Assembly: GCF_903642285.1 (NCBI RefSeq)
Contig: NZ_CAHJWJ010000013.1
Coordinates: 23,055-87,054 of the forward strand
Direction: 5' to 3'
Origin: Sphingomonas bacterium
Lineage (GTDB): Bacteria > Pseudomonadota > Alphaproteobacteria > Sphingomonadales > Sphingomonadaceae
Length of the DNA stretch: 64,000 bases
Shown in pieces: positions 62,628 to 64,000 of the stretch (its first letter is position 1; every line of letters starts with the position of its first letter). A program made the position numbers and the translations under genes. Under the pieces are notes generated by a model that was not told the origin of the DNA, ran no database searches, and was given only the letters and a program-made list of their open reading frames with translations.

Positions 62628-63275
62628 ATGCTCGTCAACCACGTCCTGTTCCTCGATGGCGAAGCGCTCGTCATCGACAAGCCCGCCGGGCTCCCCGTCG
62701 ATCGTCCGCGCGACGGATCGCTCAGCCTGGAGAACCAGCTCGACAGCCTGAAGTTCGGCTTCAAGCGCTGGCCGCAGGCGGTCCACCGGCTCGACCGCGA
62801 CACCAGCGGCTGCCTGCTGCTGTCGCGCAACCCCAAGGCGCATGCGCGGCTGCAACAGGCGTTCGAGCAGGGGCTGGTCGGCAAGCGCTATCTCGCGGTG
62901 CTGGACGGCGTGCCGGTGGGCGAGGGCGGCACGATCGACCTTGCGCTTGGCAAGACCAGCACGCGCGAGGATGGCTGGCAGATCGTCCCCGACAAGGCCG
63001 GCAAGGCGGCGCGCACCGACTGGCGGCTGCTGACGGTCTTCGAGGGCCGCGCATTGGTGGAGTTCATCCCCGCGACCGGGCGCACGCACCAGATCCGCGT
63101 GCATGCGGCATCGGGGCTGGGCGTGCCGGTGGTCGGCGATCCGGTCTATGGCCATGCCGATATCGGGGGGATGCTGCTCCACGCCGCCGAACTGACCGTG
63201 CCGCGAGAGGGCAAGGAGACGATCGCGGCGAAGGCGCCGTTGCCGGACCGGTTCGGCTCGTTCCGGGAGGGTTGA
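62628..63275 (+). CDS. RluA-family pseudouridine synthase
   Basis: A 215-residue enzyme that converts uridine to pseudouridine in rRNA or tRNA. The catalytic aspartate lies in VHRLDRDTSGCLLLS, and RTHQIRVHAASGLGVPVVGDPVYG is the other RluA landmark. It lacks the S4 domain, as in the short RluA-like forms of tRNA/23S specificity; the exact target cannot be told. Upstream in-frame sequence is non-coding in character, so the start giving MLVNHVLFLDGEALVIDK was chosen. The DUF559 cassette follows. Confidence 0.88.
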   Translation: MLVNHVLFLDGEALVIDKPAGLPVDRPRDGSLSLENQLDSLKFGFKRWPQAVHRLDRDTSGCLLLSRNPKAHARLQQAFEQGLVGKRYLAVLDGVPVGEGGTIDLALGKTSTREDGWQIVPDKAGKAARTDWRLLTVFEGRALVEFIPATGRTHQIRVHAASGLGVPVVGDPVYGHADIGGMLLHAAELTVPREGKETIAAKAPLPDRFGSFREG

Positions 63276-63330
63276 GTTGCATGGGGCGGCGATCGTGGTG
63301 GCTGATTTTATTGGTGAACCGACATATTCC

Positions 63331-63375
63331 TAGCCCTCTCCCGCTTTCGCGGGAGAGGGTTGGGTGAGGGTCTTC
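63331..63375. repeat. 45-bp palindromic repeat, left copy of the DUF559 cassette
   Basis: Reads TAGCCCTCTCCCGC-TTTC-GCGGGAGAGGG followed by TTGGGTGAGGGTCTTC. The 45 bases are repeated exactly, in reverse complement, at 63769-63813. Each copy contains its own hairpin (CCCTCTCCCGC/GCGGGAGAGGG). Confidence 0.95.
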
Positions 63376-63409
63376 CTTCTTTACGCCTAATGCCGCTAAC
63401 CTTACTCCG

Positions 63410-63766
63410 ATGTACCCAGTGCACCGCCAGATCAGCCGTCATGCCGGTCGCCTGAGACGCGAGCGGACCGACGTGGAACAGATCATCTGGCTCGCCGTCC
63501 GCAATCGTCGCCTCGGCGGCTTCAAATTTCGCGAGCAACATACGATCGGCAGCCGGTACGTCGCCGATTTCGTCTGCATCGCGGCCCGGCTGATCGTCGA
63601 ATTGGACGGGAGCCAACACACCGCCGATGCCGATGCGGCGCGCACCGCTTTCCTAGAAGGACAGGGTTATCGGGTCATCCGGTTCTGGAACAGCGAGGTG
63701 ATCGAGAATCGCGATGGGGTGTTGGAGACTATCCTCGCCATACTCGTAGAACAAACCAAGCGGTAA
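63410..63766 (+). CDS. DUF559 endonuclease-like protein
   Basis: A 118-residue protein of the DUF559 (COG2852) family, related in fold to Vsr and PD-(D/E)XK nucleases. Landmarks are LRRERTDVEQIIWLAVRNRR, LGGFKFREQHTIGSRYVADF with a conserved aspartate, LIVELDGSQHTADADAARTA (Glu-x-Asp-x-x-x-His) and YRVIRFWNSEVIENRDGVLE. These residues resemble a nuclease site. No activity is proven for the family as far as I know. The gene sits exactly between two inverted copies of a 45-bp palindrome, with 34 bases before the ATG and 2 bases after the stop. No ribosome-binding site is evident. Confidence 0.88.
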   Translation: MYPVHRQISRHAGRLRRERTDVEQIIWLAVRNRRLGGFKFREQHTIGSRYVADFVCIAARLIVELDGSQHTADADAARTAFLEGQGYRVIRFWNSEVIENRDGVLETILAILVEQTKR

Positions 63767-63768
63767 AA

Positions 63769-63813
63769 GAAGACCCTCACCCAACCCTCTCCCGCGAAAG
63801 CGGGAGAGGGCTA
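63769..63813. repeat. 45-bp palindromic repeat, right (inverted) copy of the DUF559 cassette
   Basis: Exact reverse complement of 63331-63375, beginning 2 bases after the DUF559 stop. It runs GAAGACCCTCACCCAA, then CCCTCTCCCGC and GCGGGAGAGGG arms, then CTA. Confidence 0.95.
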
Positions 63814-64000
63814 AGAAAGAAGGTTTGCAAGCGGGCGCTTCCTCCCCGACGTTTTATCGTCCCATAGCTTGGGTCTCGTTATGGGTAGGCCTATAGCATA
63901 GTCCGCCAACGAACGGCGACAAGTGGTGGAGGCTGTGTGAGAACAGCCTTTAGCGCTGTCGGCAGTCACGCGCAGCGCGTTGGATGTTACGCCTGCATCG
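63814..64000. other. gene-free end of the window, with a small hairpin
   Basis: No convincing frame is seen. GGCTGT (63931-63936), a 6-base spacer and ACAGCC (63943-63948) make a short inverted repeat followed by TTTAG. The sequence GAGGCTGTGTGAGAA resembles the terminal repeats of some insertion sequences, but no transposase is in view. Confidence 0.3.

Overview
The window looks like chromosome of a GC-rich alphaproteobacterium, most probably Sphingomonas or a close relative. The evidence is a CtrA regulator with a consensus TTAA-N7-TTAA site upstream, an archaeal/eukaryotic-like prolyl-tRNA synthetase, a short PutA, exosortase-A-associated polysaccharide genes, a PafA/PhoK-like phosphatase and many palindromic intergenic repeats. 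No prophage, complete insertion sequence, CRISPR array or rRNA operon was seen. Calls rest on reading the sequence and recalling protein families; no database search was run.

0-18.6 kb: housekeeping and carbon metabolism. This holds proS, glpD and rnr, an ABC exporter with a saccharopine-dehydrogenase-like protein, an intracellular polyhydroxybutyrate depolymerase, a flavin/stress protein, a 29-residue membrane peptide, thiolase plus MaoC hydratase, putA, an MscS channel with topoisomerase IB, and a DJ-1/PfpI protein. 18.6-23.2 kb: envelope polysaccharide genes (acyltransferase 3, O-ligase, small membrane protein, glycosyltransferase, membrane protein of unknown role). 23.2-37.6 kb: MFS transporter, lipoprotein Cu/Zn SOD, a frameshifted thpR, a Bax-inhibitor-like protein, a transglutaminase-like protein, Nudix hydrolase, tRNA-Ala(CGC), zinc peptidase, patatin, 3-hydroxybutyrate dehydrogenase, and an operon of two lipoproteins, an aldo/keto reductase and a CDF metal transporter.

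37.6-43.7 kb is a methionine operon: an ArsR-type regulator fused to a methyltransferase domain (with a 22-bp perfect palindrome just upstream), metF, and methionine synthase split into two genes. One family of palindromic repeat sits in both intergenic gaps and again, in frame, inside the second metH gene. 43.7-53.2 kb: beta-helix protein, alkaline phosphatase, DsbD-type reductase, a remnant of a subclass B3 metallo-beta-lactamase, then the ATP-grasp/alpha-E/transglutaminase trio, whose transglutaminase lacks the catalytic cysteine, and leucyltransferase bpt. 53.2-64 kb: threonine deaminase, amidohydrolase, ctrA, AI-2E exporter, a LysR/pirin/WrbA divergent unit, an M15 peptidase, a pseudouridine synthase, and a DUF559 endonuclease-like gene framed by two perfect 45-bp inverted copies of a palindromic repeat.

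The strongest leads are the DUF559/repeat cassette, the translated palindromic insertion in metH, the cysteine-less transglutaminase and the small membrane peptide with its repeated 3' hairpin region.
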